Below are positions 35,919-45,128 of a stretch of 64,000 nt of DNA, one piece after another. This DNA is from Niallia taxi. GTDB lineage: Bacteria; Bacillota; Bacilli; Bacillales; Cytobacillaceae. The notes beneath the pieces are model-generated. The model was given only the letters and a program-made list of their open reading frames with translations, was not told where the DNA came from and did not search any database. A program made the position numbers and the translations under genes. The first letter of the stretch is position 1, and every line of letters begins with the position of its first letter. Location of the stretch: NCBI RefSeq assembly GCF_032818155.1, contig NZ_CP102589.1:1722001-1786000 (forward strand), written 5' to 3'.

Positions 35919-36434
35919 ATGATGAAAATAATTGGTGCAATCATCATTTTAGCCACCACAAGCCTTGGCGGAATGGAAATAGCAAAATCATTTAGTGAAA
36001 GACCGAAGCAGCTTAGGCAATTGAAATCGGCTTTGCAGTCTTTAGAAGCAGAAATCATGTACGGTCATACACCACTGCATGAAGCGGCCAGACGTTTATC
36101 GGAGCAGCTCCATCAGCCCTTAAGCACTTTTTTCGAAAATTTTTCGCAAAAGCTCATGACAGAAGAAACAACGGTAAGGGATGCTTGGACAACCTGTCTT
36201 GATGACATTTGGAAAAGGACGGCAATGAAAAAGCCTGAATTGGAAATTATGAAGCAGTTCGGTGAAACGCTCGGCAGACATGACAGGGCTTCCCAGCAAA
36301 AACAAATTATGCTGACACTAACGCATATTGAAAGAGAAGAGCAAGAGGCAAGAGACCATCAATTGAGATATGAAAAAATGTTTAAAAGCTTAGGCGTGCT
36401 TTCAGGGCTATTGATTGTCATTTTATTGATGTAG
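35919..36434 (+). CDS. spoIIIAB: Stage III sporulation protein AB
   Basis: A 171-residue protein with an N-terminal hydrophobic segment, a long charged helical middle and a C-terminal membrane helix (LGVLSGLLIVILLM). It is related in layout to GspF-type platform proteins. It begins directly after the spoIIIAA stop codon, with GGTG as ribosome-binding site. Part of the forespore feeding channel. Confidence 0.93.
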   Translation: MMKIIGAIIILATTSLGGMEIAKSFSERPKQLRQLKSALQSLEAEIMYGHTPLHEAARRLSEQLHQPLSTFFENFSQKLMTEETTVRDAWTTCLDDIWKRTAMKKPELEIMKQFGETLGRHDRASQQKQIMLTLTHIEREEQEARDHQLRYEKMFKSLGVLSGLLIVILLM

Positions 36435-36451
36435 GTTTAGGAGGAGACATA

Positions 36452-36658
36452 ATGGGTTTAGAGGTGGATATTATCTTCAAGATAGCTGGTGTCGGCATTG
36501 TTGTAGCTTTTTTGCACACGATACTAGACCAGGTTGGAAAAAAAGAGTATGCACAGTGGGTAACATTATTTGGCTTTATCTATATTTTATTTATGGTCGC
36601 CAACATCGTAGATGACTTATTCCAAAAAATCAAATCGGTTTTCTTATTTCAGGGATAA
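36452..36658 (+). CDS. spoIIIAC: Stage III sporulation protein AC
   Basis: A 68-residue membrane protein with two helices (VDIIFKIAGVGIVVAFLHTIL and YAQWVTLFGFIYILFMV). Standard length and sequence for SpoIIIAC. AGGAGG precedes the ATG. Probable membrane subunit of the SpoIIIA complex. Confidence 0.95.
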   Translation: MGLEVDIIFKIAGVGIVVAFLHTILDQVGKKEYAQWVTLFGFIYILFMVANIVDDLFQKIKSVFLFQG

Positions 36659-36672
36659 AGGGGGATACGATC

Positions 36673-37062
36673 ATTGAGATTCTTCAAATAGTCGGAATTG
36701 CCCTTATTTCGACCTTTTTAGCCTTAATCATAAAAGAGCAAAAACCCAATATCGCCTTTTTGCTTGTTGTTTTTGTCGGCTGTGTCATTTTTCTTTTTCT
36801 CGTTGATCAAATTGCTTCCATCATTGAAATGGTGGAAAGAATCGCTCTTAATGCGAAAGTGAATACCGTATATGTAGAAACAATCTTAAAGATTATCGGA
36901 ATTGCTTATATTGCTGAATTTGCTGTTCAAATAACAAAGGATGCTGGACAAGGTGCAATAGCATCCAAAATTGAATTGGCGGGGAAAATTTTAATCCTGG
37001 CAATGGCTGTGCCAATCCTAACAGTCCTTGTAGAAACAATCATTAATATGATTCCGAATTAA
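36673..37062 (+). CDS. spoIIIAD: Stage III sporulation protein AD, non-canonical start codon
   Basis: A membrane protein of about 129 residues with four hydrophobic helices. Clear homology extends upstream of the first ATG-like start (36,760) through EILQIVGIALISTFLALIIKEQKPN. Yet no ATG, GTG or TTG lies in this frame between the end of spoIIIAC and 36,760. The ribosome-binding site AAAGGGGG at 36,657-36,664 is eight bases before ATT 36,673 and five before ATC 36,670, so one of these is the probable initiator. Position and coding content identify SpoIIIAD with confidence; only the start is unusual. Confidence 0.87.
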   Translation: MEILQIVGIALISTFLALIIKEQKPNIAFLLVVFVGCVIFLFLVDQIASIIEMVERIALNAKVNTVYVETILKIIGIAYIAEFAVQITKDAGQGAIASKIELAGKILILAMAVPILTVLVETIINMIPN

Positions 37063-37091
37063 TGTAAGATGTTTAATCTTGAGGTGAACTA

Positions 37092-38306
37092 ATGAAAACG
37101 AAACTAAAAATTGTACTATTATTCCTATTCACATTCTTTTTATTCATTAATCCAGTTGTACAAGCAGAATCTCCTCAAGAAGATACAGAAGAAGCAGCAA
37201 CTAGTCAGGCATTTAGCCCGGAAGAGGTCGTTCAATCCCAAATAGACAGTCTTGATTTAACAGAGCTGAAAGGCTTTTGGGAAAGCATTACGAATGAGTA
37301 TGGAGGCTATCTGCCAGAGATTCAAAAGGGAAGTCTCTATGACTTTATCAAAGGCGAAAAGGATTTTGACTTCAGTATGTTTTTTTCTGGCTTAACGAAG
37401 TTTATCTTTCATGAAATTGTCGTGAATGGCAAGCTGCTCGGATCGCTCATTCTATTGACTGTTTTCAGCATGCTGCTACAGATGCTGCAAAACTCCTTTG
37501 AAAACAGCTCCATTAGTAAGGTAGCCTATTCTATTGTGTTTATGGTTTTGATTATTTTAGCACTAAATAGCTTTCACGTCGCGATTACCTATGCCAATGA
37601 GGCGATCACAACCATGACAAGCTTCATTTTGGCGCTCGTGCCGCTGCTGCTTGCATTGATGGCAGCATCAGGAGGTGCGATATCGGCAGCGTTTTTCCAT
37701 CCCGTTATTCTGTTCCTAATGAACACTAGCGGGATGCTGATTTCCTACGTCGTATTACCATTATTGTTTTTGTCCACATTGCTGCATATTGTCAGCAGCT
37801 TATCAAGTCAGTATAAAGTGACGCAGCTAGGTAATTTGCTTCGCAATATCAGCATTGGCATTCTTGGCATATTTTTGACAATCTTCTTAGGCGTCTTATC
37901 TGTTCAAGGAATATCGACTGCTGTTACAGATGGAATTACATTGCGTACAGCTAAATTCGTAGCAGGAAATTTTATTCCAGTAATAGGCAGGATGTTCACA
38001 GATACGGCTGATACTGTTATTAGTGCCTCGCTTTTGCTGAAAAACACGGTCGGGATTGCCGGTGTTGCCATTCTTTTGATAATTGTTGCTTTTCCGGCAT
38101 TGAAAATTTTAGTAATCTCAATTATTTATAAATTTGCGGCAGCCTTGCTTCAGCCGCTTGGAGGCGGCCCTGTTATCAACTGTTTAGACATTATCAGCAA
38201 AAGCGTTTTATATGTTTTTGCAGCCTTGGCTATCGTTTCTCTCATGTTCTTTTTAAGTCTTACCGTTATCATCGCCGCAAGCAATGTGACGATGATGATG
38301 AAATAA
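37092..38306 (+). CDS. spoIIIAE: Stage III sporulation protein AE
   Basis: A 404-residue polytopic protein with an N-terminal signal peptide (LKIVLLFLFTFFLFINPVVQA, cleavage likely after QAE or VQA). An extracytoplasmic segment follows, then eight or so membrane helices. It resembles transporter-like subunits and is thought to form part of the SpoIIIA conduit. GAGGTGA precedes the ATG. Standard size and position. Confidence 0.95.
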   Translation: MKTKLKIVLLFLFTFFLFINPVVQAESPQEDTEEAATSQAFSPEEVVQSQIDSLDLTELKGFWESITNEYGGYLPEIQKGSLYDFIKGEKDFDFSMFFSGLTKFIFHEIVVNGKLLGSLILLTVFSMLLQMLQNSFENSSISKVAYSIVFMVLIILALNSFHVAITYANEAITTMTSFILALVPLLLALMAASGGAISAAFFHPVILFLMNTSGMLISYVVLPLLFLSTLLHIVSSLSSQYKVTQLGNLLRNISIGILGIFLTIFLGVLSVQGISTAVTDGITLRTAKFVAGNFIPVIGRMFTDTADTVISASLLLKNTVGIAGVAILLIIVAFPALKILVISIIYKFAAALLQPLGGGPVINCLDIISKSVLYVFAALAIVSLMFFLSLTVIIAASNVTMMMK

Positions 38307-38320
38307 GGTAGGTGATTAAT

Positions 38321-38941
38321 ATGAGCTATATAACAGAATGGGTTACTAATATCATTCTATTTGTTTTGCTGGCTACAGTGATTGATATGCTGCTGCCGAA
38401 TTCTACATTTCAAAAATATGCAAAGCTCGTTTGTGGTCTTTTGCTGATCACCGTTATCCTGACACCAGTGTTTAAGCTTGTTTCAGGTGATTTTGAGAAA
38501 GTGCTTGAGGCGGCTACTACAAATCTTCCAGAAGAAAAAAATATAGAAAATTCGATAGAATCGCAAAAAAAAGAAATACAAGCATCACTTGATGAATATA
38601 CATTAGAAAAAATGGCTGTCCAACTGAAGGAGGATGCCAACAAGGAGTTGATAGCAGATTACGGTGTCGAAATAGATTCCATTAAACTATCGTTAAATGA
38701 TCAATCAAAAGAAAGCTTTCCAGACAATTTAGACAGACTTGTCCTAGTCCTGAAGGAGGCGGATGAGGAGTCACAGGGGGCAGTGGAAGCAGTCAGTCCT
38801 GTATCCATTGATACACAGCAACCCCTTCCAGAAAGCAGTGACAAAGAACAAGTGGATACAGCTAATATTGTTTCATTTCTATCAGGTAAATGGGATGTGC
38901 CAGAAGGTGACATCGCCATACTAGCTAAAGGAGGGGAGTAG
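38321..38941 (+). CDS. spoIIIAF: Stage III sporulation protein AF
   Basis: A 206-residue protein with two N-terminal membrane helices (WVTNIILFVLLATVIDMLL and VCGLLLITVILTPVF) and a soluble ring-building-motif domain. GGTG at 38311-38314 is 6 bases before ATG 38321, and this start gives the family length; GTG 38312 is overlapped by that site. The C-terminus ends GKWDVPEGDIAILAKGGE. Part of the feeding channel. Confidence 0.93.
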   Translation: MSYITEWVTNIILFVLLATVIDMLLPNSTFQKYAKLVCGLLLITVILTPVFKLVSGDFEKVLEAATTNLPEEKNIENSIESQKKEIQASLDEYTLEKMAVQLKEDANKELIADYGVEIDSIKLSLNDQSKESFPDNLDRLVLVLKEADEESQGAVEAVSPVSIDTQQPLPESSDKEQVDTANIVSFLSGKWDVPEGDIAILAKGGE

Positions 38942-38948
38942 TGCAGAC

Positions 38949-39641
38949 ATGGAAAAAGACAATGACAAGGATAAGGATAAGACCAAGACCAAGGACAAGG
39001 ACAATCCACAGGGTCCAATCACTTTTCTGAAAAAAATGCTGTCTGGCAACAACAACAAAAAGCAGGGGAAGGCCCAGTATTTAATTATCGTTGTATTGTT
39101 CGGGGCTGCCATAATGCTGTTAAGCAATATGTTCTTTAAAGATGGTAACGCAGATGTCTCGGCATTCAGTCAAAACGAGACAGCAAGCACAGACCAGGCA
39201 GAAGAGGTATTTGGTCAAAAATCAGGCAAGTCAACAGATATTACTGATTACGAAAAGCTCTACACAGAACAGATAAAAGAGGCAATCAACGCTATGGCTG
39301 GCGTGAAGGACGCAGTTGTTTATGTCAATATTGATGGCTCTGAGACGAAGGTGTATGAGAAGAATAAGACCAATTCAAGCCAGACAACACAAGAAGAGGA
39401 TCCTCAGGGCGGAAAACGAACTGTCGAAGAGAACTCCTCAGAAGAGAGTTTGGTAACAGTGCCAAATGGAGATAAGCAAGTTCCGATTGTGGTGGAAACA
39501 AAGAAGCCGACAATTAGAGGTGTTCTTGTCATTGCAAAAGGAGCTGAAAATATAAAAGTGAAAAGCATGATAGTCGAGGCAGTTACAAGGGCATTGGATG
39601 TCCCAAGCCACCGGGTATCTGTTCAAGCAAAACAAAATTAA
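38949..39641 (+). CDS. spoIIIAG: Stage III sporulation protein AG
   Basis: A 230-residue protein whose soluble domain forms the large intermembrane ring of the channel in B. subtilis. The cytoplasmic N-terminus is an unusual Asp-Lys repeat (DNDKDKDKTKTKDKDN). One membrane helix follows (YLIIVVLFGAAIMLL), then the ring-building motif with KDAVVYVNIDG and VTRALDVPSHRVSV. GAGGGGAG lies 10 bases upstream. Confidence 0.94.
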   Translation: MEKDNDKDKDKTKTKDKDNPQGPITFLKKMLSGNNNKKQGKAQYLIIVVLFGAAIMLLSNMFFKDGNADVSAFSQNETASTDQAEEVFGQKSGKSTDITDYEKLYTEQIKEAINAMAGVKDAVVYVNIDGSETKVYEKNKTNSSQTTQEEDPQGGKRTVEENSSEESLVTVPNGDKQVPIVVETKKPTIRGVLVIAKGAENIKVKSMIVEAVTRALDVPSHRVSVQAKQN

Positions 39642-39654
39642 GGGGGATTCATAA

Positions 39655-40233
39655 ATGTTATTGAAAAAGCAAACGGTATGGTTATTGACAATGTTAAGCT
39701 TAGTGGTTGTATTGACAGTGTATTACACAACTTCACCAGAACAGACAAATGAATTTGCGGCAACAGAAGATGCAGCAAAGGAAAATACAGCAAAGGAAAA
39801 TACAGCAAAGGAAGAAGCAGCTACTGAAAATGCTAAAGGAGAGCAAGCGGCAGAAGATGGTAGCTCTGTATCAACTATTGCCTCAGATGAAGTATTTGAA
39901 GAAATGAGATTACAATTGGATGAACAGCGTAGTAAAGAAGAAGAGCAGCTGACTGAAACAATGTCAGAAGCAAAGACAGCTGAGGAAAAAAGCGCGGCTC
40001 AAGACAAAATTGAGGAGCTGCAAAAGCTGTCTGATAATGAAAAAATGATGGAAACGCTTATTAAAGCGGAAAATTATGATGATGTTCTTGTCCGTGCTGT
40101 TGACGGAAAAGTGAATGTGACTGTAAAAGCTGGCGAGCTATCTGCTGAAGCAGCTAATGATATCGTCCAATTAGTTAGAGAAAACTTAAATCAGCCAAAT
40201 GCCTTTGTTGCAGTAAAAATCGATCCAAAATAA
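39655..40233 (+). CDS. spoIIIAH: Stage III sporulation protein AH
   Basis: A 192-residue protein with one N-terminal membrane helix (TVWLLTMLSLVVVLTVYY), an Ala/Glu/Lys-rich linker containing a three-fold repeat, and a C-terminal YscJ/FliF-like domain that binds forespore SpoIIQ across the intermembrane space. Last gene of the operon, ended by a strong terminator. Confidence 0.95.
   Translation: MLLKKQTVWLLTMLSLVVVLTVYYTTSPEQTNEFAATEDAAKENTAKENTAKEEAATENAKGEQAAEDGSSVSTIASDEVFEEMRLQLDEQRSKEEEQLTETMSEAKTAEEKSAAQDKIEELQKLSDNEKMMETLIKAENYDDVLVRAVDGKVNVTVKAGELSAEAANDIVQLVRENLNQPNAFVAVKIDPK
39775..39819 (+). repeat. 15-bp tandem repeat inside spoIIIAH
   Basis: The unit GCAAAGGAAAATACA occurs twice exactly and a third time as GCAAAGGAAGAAGCA, encoding AKENT-AKENT-AKEEA in the linker. 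In-frame, so copy number could vary without breaking the gene. Confidence 0.9.
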
Positions 40234-40236
40234 GAA

Positions 40237-40280
40237 AAAAGGCAAAAAGGGAAGACAGCTTTCCTTTTTGCCTTTTTTTT
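40237..40280 (+). terminator. Terminator of the spoIIIA operon
   Basis: Stem AAAAGGCAAAAAGG / CCTTTTTGCCTTTT with a 12-base loop and a T tract. Confidence 0.9.
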
Positions 40281-40470
40281 ATATTTGTCAGAAGAAAAAA
40301 GGATGTGAATAGTTATTTTCTGCAGAAAATGGTATGATAATTTAGCAGAAGGAATAAAAAACTGCAAGAAAAATGATACTGAATGATAGAAGTGGTTGAA
40401 CTATTAGAAGGTCTTATCGTATGATATTAGTATCTAGTCATAAAGAATTGTAATGAAGGAGTGCAAAAGC

Positions 40471-40947
40471 ATGTTAAAAATAGAAGAAATCAAGGATCTG
40501 ATTAACCTTATCAACGATTCAAACATTAGCGACTTCGTATATGAAAATGAAGGAGCAAAAGTAGAAATCAAAAAAAATCGTCCTGAAGTTCAAGCAATCG
40601 CAGCTGTAAGTGCACCTGCACAGCAAGTTCAAGCAGTTCAGCCGCAAGCAGCACAAGTAGTCCAAGAAGAAGTGGCTCAAGCTCCTGCGGTAAGCTCAAA
40701 TGAGAACTTACATAAAGTAACTTCGCCAATGGTAGGAACTTTCTATCAATCTGCAACACCTGATGCAGCTGCATATGTGTCTGTTGGAGATAAAGTGTCA
40801 AAAGATACAGTAGTATGTATTGTAGAGGCAATGAAGCTATTCAACGAAATCACGGCAGAGGTTGAAGGGGAGATTGTTGAAATTCTTGTCAAAGACGGCG
40901 AGCTAGTAGAATACGGTGAACCTTTATTTTTAGTGAAGGCTCTGTAA
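40471..40947 (+). CDS. accB: Biotin carboxyl carrier protein of acetyl-CoA carboxylase
   Basis: A 158-residue carrier. The N-terminal segment [16 protein letters not shown] is followed by an Ala/Pro/Gln/Val-rich flexible linker (about residues 40-80) and a biotinyl domain with the biotinylated lysine in [16 protein letters not shown] at 40456-40461 is nine bases before ATG 40471; ATG 40453 overlaps this site and is unlikely. It is co-transcribed with accC, 16 bases downstream, and supplies malonyl-CoA for fatty-acid synthesis. Confidence 0.96.
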   Translation: MLKIEEIKDLINLINDSNISDFVYENEGAKVEIKKNRPEVQAIAAVSAPAQQVQAVQPQAAQVVQEEVAQAPAVSSNENLHKVTSPMVGTFYQSATPDAAAYVSVGDKVSKDTVVCIVEAMKLFNEITAEVEGEIVEILVKDGELVEYGEPLFLVKAL

Positions 40948-40963
40948 AGAGAGGGTTTAACAT

Positions 40964-42322
40964 ATGATTAAGAAGCTATTAATCGCAAACAGAGGAGAAA
41001 TAGCGGTACGGATTATCAGAGCGTGCCGTGAATTGAATATTGAAACGGTAGCAGTATTTTCAGAGGCGGACAGAGAAGCCCTTCATGTTCAGCTCGCAGA
41101 TGAAGCTATTTGCATCGGGCCGACTTCCTCTAAGGAAAGCTACTTGAACTTTACAAATATTATCAGTGCAGCAATGCTGACTGGCAGTGATGCCATCCAT
41201 CCTGGTTATGGATTTTTGGCAGAAAATGCAGACTTCGCAGAGCTTTGCCGTGATTGCAACATAACTTTTGTGGGACCAAGTCCAGAAGCTATTAATAAAA
41301 TGGGAACAAAAGACGTTGCGAGAGAAACAATGCGCGAAGCTGGCGTTCCGATTGTGCCAGGATCTCAAGGCATCATTAAAGATGTTGAGGAAGGCATTAG
41401 TCTTGCAAAGGAAATTGGCTATCCTGTTATCATTAAAGCAACTGCAGGCGGAGGCGGTAAAGGTATCCGTGTTGCGAGAACAGAAGAAGAGCTTATCAAT
41501 GGAATTAACATCACTCAGCAGGAAGCTTTAACAGCTTTCGGTAATGCTGGTGTTTATTTAGAGAAGTTCATTGAAGATTTCCGCCATGTTGAACTGCAAG
41601 TACTTGCAGATAACTATGGCCAAGTAATTCATTTAGGTGAAAGAGACTGTTCTATCCAAAGAAGATTGCAAAAGCTTTTGGAAGAGACGCCATCTCCAGT
41701 ATTGACAGAGGAAATTCGTGAAAGAATGGGTGCAGCTGCAGTTAAGGCAGCAGAAGCTGTGAAATACAGCGGTGCAGGCACGGTTGAATTTATTTACGAT
41801 TACCAAAATCAACAGTTCTACTTCATGGAAATGAACACTCGTATTCAAGTAGAACACCCTGTTACAGAAATGGTCACAGGTATTGATTTAATAAAAGAGC
41901 AAATACTAGTAGCATCTGGAAAACCATTGGCTGTAACACAAAAGGATGTTGAATTTAATGGATGGGCGATTGAATGCCGTATCAATGCTGAAAATCCTGC
42001 AAAGAACTTCATGCCATCAGCTGGAAAAATCAATATGTATCTTCCTCCGGGCGGTTTAGGTGTTCGTGTTGATTCAGCAGCATATCCAGGCTACACAATC
42101 CCGCCATACTATGACAGTATGATCGCGAAGGTGATTACATATGGCGCGACAAGAAATGAAGCAATCGCACGTATGAAGCGCGCACTTAGTGAATTCGTTA
42201 TTGAAGGCGTTCATACAACAATTCCGTTTCACTTGAAACTCCTTAATCATGAAAAATTTGTGGAAGGAAACTTCAACACAAAGTTTTTAGAGATGTATGA
42301 TTTGATGAAATCTGAAGATTAA
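40964..42322 (+). CDS. accC: Acetyl-CoA carboxylase biotin carboxylase subunit
   Basis: A 452-residue ATP-grasp enzyme that carboxylates the biotin on AccB. Visible are the start [21 protein letters not shown], the glycine-rich ATP loop [11 protein letters not shown], the catalytic stretch [20 protein letters not shown], and the C-terminal domain. Standard length. Middle gene of accB-accC-yqhY. Confidence 0.97.
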   Translation: MIKKLLIANRGEIAVRIIRACRELNIETVAVFSEADREALHVQLADEAICIGPTSSKESYLNFTNIISAAMLTGSDAIHPGYGFLAENADFAELCRDCNITFVGPSPEAINKMGTKDVARETMREAGVPIVPGSQGIIKDVEEGISLAKEIGYPVIIKATAGGGGKGIRVARTEEELINGINITQQEALTAFGNAGVYLEKFIEDFRHVELQVLADNYGQVIHLGERDCSIQRRLQKLLEETPSPVLTEEIRERMGAAAVKAAEAVKYSGAGTVEFIYDYQNQQFYFMEMNTRIQVEHPVTEMVTGIDLIKEQILVASGKPLAVTQKDVEFNGWAIECRINAENPAKNFMPSAGKINMYLPPGGLGVRVDSAAYPGYTIPPYYDSMIAKVITYGATRNEAIARMKRALSEFVIEGVHTTIPFHLKLLNHEKFVEGNFNTKFLEMYDLMKSED

Positions 42323-42336
42323 AGGGAGGAACCAAA

Positions 42337-42744
42337 ATGAGCGAATCAACTATTTTAGATATGAACCAGGAATACACTGGCTTGGGGAAAGTGGAAATTG
42401 CTCCTGAAGTCATCGAAGTAATCGCTGGGATTGCAGCATCTGAAGTGGAGGGTGTAGCCCAAATGAGAGGAAACTTTGCTTCTGGAGTTGTGGAAAAGCT
42501 TGGTAAAAAGCTGCACAACAAAGGAGTTAAAGTGGAGCTCGCTGAAGATGGCATAAAGGTGGATGTCTACTGTGTAATGAACTTTGGCATTTCCATCCCG
42601 CAAGTCGCACAGCAAATACAAGATAATATTCGCCAAACACTGCTCAATATGACAGCGTTAGTGGCAGAAGAAATTAATATACATGTGGTTGGCGTTCAGT
42701 TTGAGAATGCTAAACAAGATACAGAAACACAGCAAGAGATGTAA
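42337..42744 (+). CDS. yqhY: Asp23/Gls24 family protein YqhY
   Basis: A 135-residue member of the Asp23/Gls24 (DUF322) family. GKVEIAPEVIEVIAGIAASEVEGV is the conserved beginning of the fold, and NIRQTLLNMTALVAEEINIHVVGV its end. It is nearly always linked to accBC, and in B. subtilis its loss selects suppressors in accBC, so it is believed to affect acetyl-CoA carboxylase activity. GGGAGG precedes the ATG; 14 bases after accC. Confidence 0.94.
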   Translation: MSESTILDMNQEYTGLGKVEIAPEVIEVIAGIAASEVEGVAQMRGNFASGVVEKLGKKLHNKGVKVELAEDGIKVDVYCVMNFGISIPQVAQQIQDNIRQTLLNMTALVAEEINIHVVGVQFENAKQDTETQQEM

Positions 42745-42774
42745 ATAAATAAGCTGCTTTGAGGATATGCTTAA

Positions 42775-42841
42775 CTTTTTCTACATATAGCGTTCCAAGC
42801 TATGTGTAGAAAAAGCTGCAATGGCTCTTGGCAGCTTTTTT
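42775..42841 (+). terminator. Two overlapping hairpins after yqhY
   Basis: Hairpin 1: a 17-bp stem CTTTTTCTACATATAGC / GCTATGTGTAGAAAAAG (42,775-42,791 and 42,799-42,815), one G-T pair. Hairpin 2: AAAGCTGC / GCAGCTTT (42,812-42,819 and 42,831-42,838) with a T tract, a normal terminator. The 3' arm of the first overlaps the 5' arm of the second. A further AAGCTGC at 42,751-42,757 could pair with the same GCAGCTT. Confidence 0.75.
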
Positions 42842-43039
42842 AGTGCGGAAAGTTTCCAAAAGTTTAATGGCGAATAGAAGTTTCTGTCTATATATGCTAT
42901 TATCTTTTTAGCATGTTAAGATGGTAATATGGAAATGGCCGTATGACATAATGATAAAGAGTCCAAGACATGGATTCTTTAAAAGAATAATGGACAAGCA
43001 TGTTTTAATCATGCAAGTGTTTAAAGGAGCATAAAGGAA

Positions 43040-43429
43040 ATGAAAAGAAGAACGGCAAGAGAAAAGGCGCTTCAAGCGTTATTTCAAATTGACCTAAGTG
43101 AAATAGACAAGAATGAAGCAATCATCCATGCACTTGATGGCGAAAAACCGGATGTATATCTGTCTGCACTTGTTAATGGAGTGCTAGACCACCAAATATC
43201 AATTGATGAGCAAATAAGCAAGCATTTGGAAAATTGGACAATCGACAGAATTGCCAATGTAGACAGAAATCTATTAAGAATTGCTGTTTATGAACTAGTG
43301 TATGGCTCAGAAGAAGTGCCGGCAAATGTTGTCATTGATGAAGCGGTAGAAATTGCAAAAGCATATGGTGACGACAAGTCCAGCAAGTTTGTTAACGGAC
43401 TGCTTTCTAAAATCAAAAACAGTTTGTAA
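43040..43429 (+). CDS. nusB: Transcription antitermination factor NusB
   Basis: A 129-residue helical protein that with NusE/S10 binds boxA RNA in rRNA antitermination. KRRTAREKALQALFQIDLS is the conserved RNA-binding start, and VINEAVEIAK-like VIDEAVEIAKAYG is the C-terminal signature. GGAGC and AAAGG precede the ATG. The 200 bases upstream contain small palindromes (ATTCTTTAAAAGAAT, GCATG...CATGC) of unknown meaning. Confidence 0.95.
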   Translation: MKRRTAREKALQALFQIDLSEIDKNEAIIHALDGEKPDVYLSALVNGVLDHQISIDEQISKHLENWTIDRIANVDRNLLRIAVYELVYGSEEVPANVVIDEAVEIAKAYGDDKSSKFVNGLLSKIKNSL

Positions 43430-43485
43430 AGCTTATGTAGAGGGAAATAGAAAGAATCGTTGACAAATAGAGATACGCGAACACA

Positions 43486-43522
43486 AAAAAGGGAAAGCAG
43501 ATACACTGCCATTCCCTTTTAT
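43486..43522 (+). terminator. Hairpin between nusB and xseA
   Basis: AAAAGGGAA / TTCCCTTTT with an inner GCAG / CTGC stem. The following T run is short (TTTTAT), so it may be a partial terminator or processing site. The folD gene that lies between nusB and xseA in B. subtilis is absent. Confidence 0.55.
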
Positions 43523-43542
43523 CCTGTAAGGGAGCGTTTAAA

Positions 43543-44886
43543 ATGGAAAATAGGTATTTATCAATACAAGCTTTAACGAAATACATAAAAAGAAAATTCG
43601 ACGCCGACCCCCATTTGCAGCATGTCCATGTTAAGGGAGAAATATCAAATTTCAAACAGCATAGCAGTGGGCATATGTACTTCACCTTAAAGGACGATAA
43701 GGCAAGAATCCTTGCTGTCATGTTTGCCAGAAGTGCCCAAGGAATGAAATTCAAGCCGGAAAACGGCATGAAGGTCCTTGTGAAGGCTTCTGTTACTGTG
43801 TATGAGCAAAGCGGCCAATATCAAATGTATGTCCAAGAAATGAGACCAGACGGTATCGGCGACCTGTATTTGGCTTATGAGCAGCTTAAGAAGAAATTGG
43901 AGGCAGATGGACTGTTTTCTGCTGCCCATAAAAAACCTATCCCTAAATATCCTGATACGATTGGGATTATCACTTCTCCAACAGGTGCAGCTATCAGGGA
44001 CATACTTATCACCATCAAAAGGCGATATCCAATTGCCAAAATTATCATTTTTCCCGCCCTTGTGCAAGGAGAAGCAGCAGCACCATCTATCGTGAAAGCT
44101 ATCAACAAGGCTAACAGCATGGAAACCCCACATATCGATGTATTGATTGTCGGTAGAGGTGGAGGATCCATTGAAGAACTTTGGGCATTCAATGAGGAAA
44201 CGGTAGCAAACGCGATTTTTGCCTCTTCAATCCCTATTATTTCTGCTGTTGGCCATGAAACAGACTTTACAATTGCTGACTTTGTAGCAGACCTAAGAGC
44301 CCCGACACCAACAGGAGCAGCCGAAATGGCAGCCCCACATATGGAGGAGCTTATGGAAAGGGTGCTAACAAGAAAAGCAAGATTAATTCGGGCAACAAAG
44401 GAAAGGGTCGATAAGGAAAAGCACAGGCTCGGAAAAATGGAAAAATCCTACGCTTTTCGCTATCCGAAATTGCTGCTTGACCAAAAAATGGAGCAATTGG
44501 ACAGACAAAATGAATTATTACAGCGCAATATAAATAAACTGTTTTTGCTTAAAGAAGAAAAGCATGAGTTAATCATGAGACGTCTTAGCAGAAGTCATCC
44601 GCAAGAGCTGCTGCATAATGCAGAAAAAGACAGAGTTAATTTGGAAAAAAACCTCGTACGAAACATGAATCTAATACACCAGAAAAAATCACATATGTTC
44701 CAATCGATTATTGGGAAAATGGATGCGTTAAGCCCGCTGAAAATTATGGAAAGAGGCTATAATCTGGCTTATTCTCCTGAGGGGAAATTGATTTCGAGCA
44801 TCAAGCAGGTAAAAGAGGATGAACAAATTGAACTGCGTCTATCTGATGGAACAGTGGAGGCACGTGTAACATCTATTAAGGAGTGA
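43543..44886 (+). CDS. xseA: Exodeoxyribonuclease VII large subunit
   Basis: A 447-residue subunit of the single-strand-specific exonuclease. The N-terminal OB fold ([23 protein letters not shown]) is followed by the catalytic domain with [29 protein letters not shown] and [28 protein letters not shown] motifs, and a long coiled region. GGGAG precedes the ATG. xseB starts 7 bases after the stop. Confidence 0.95.
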   Translation: MENRYLSIQALTKYIKRKFDADPHLQHVHVKGEISNFKQHSSGHMYFTLKDDKARILAVMFARSAQGMKFKPENGMKVLVKASVTVYEQSGQYQMYVQEMRPDGIGDLYLAYEQLKKKLEADGLFSAAHKKPIPKYPDTIGIITSPTGAAIRDILITIKRRYPIAKIIIFPALVQGEAAAPSIVKAINKANSMETPHIDVLIVGRGGGSIEELWAFNEETVANAIFASSIPIISAVGHETDFTIADFVADLRAPTPTGAAEMAAPHMEELMERVLTRKARLIRATKERVDKEKHRLGKMEKSYAFRYPKLLLDQKMEQLDRQNELLQRNINKLFLLKEEKHELIMRRLSRSHPQELLHNAEKDRVNLEKNLVRNMNLIHQKKSHMFQSIIGKMDALSPLKIMERGYNLAYSPEGKLISSIKQVKEDEQIELRLSDGTVEARVTSIKE

Positions 44887-44893
44887 AAGAACG

Positions 44894-45124
44894 ATGGCTA
44901 AAAATGGATTATCTTTTGAAGAAGCGATGGAAGAGCTAGAGAAAATCGTAGAAAAGCTTGAAGAGGGAGATGTTCCTCTAGAAGAAGCAATTAATACATA
45001 CAAAAGAGGCATGGAACTGTCTAAGTTTTGTCATGATAAATTAAAAAATGTGGAAGAACAGCTTGCAGAAATTGTTTTAGACAATGGGCAAAAAGAAGCT
45101 TTCTCCATAAACGAGGAGGAATAA
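44894..45124 (+). CDS. xseB: Exodeoxyribonuclease VII small subunit
   Basis: A 76-residue helical-hairpin subunit ([27 protein letters not shown]) that binds the coiled region of XseA. Standard length. AAGGAG lies at the xseA stop codon. Confidence 0.95.
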   Translation: MAKNGLSFEEAMEELEKIVEKLEEGDVPLEEAINTYKRGMELSKFCHDKLKNVEEQLAEIVLDNGQKEAFSINEEE

Positions 45125-45128
45125 GCGA

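Noticed and set aside
38701-39127. Minus-strand ORFs across the spoIIIAF-AG junction
   Set aside because: They are shadows of the Asp-Lys repeat of spoIIIAG on the opposite strand.
39775-39819. CRISPR-like repeat
   Set aside because: Contiguous 15-bp units without spacers, in frame inside spoIIIAH. No CRISPR array or cas gene was seen anywhere in the window.
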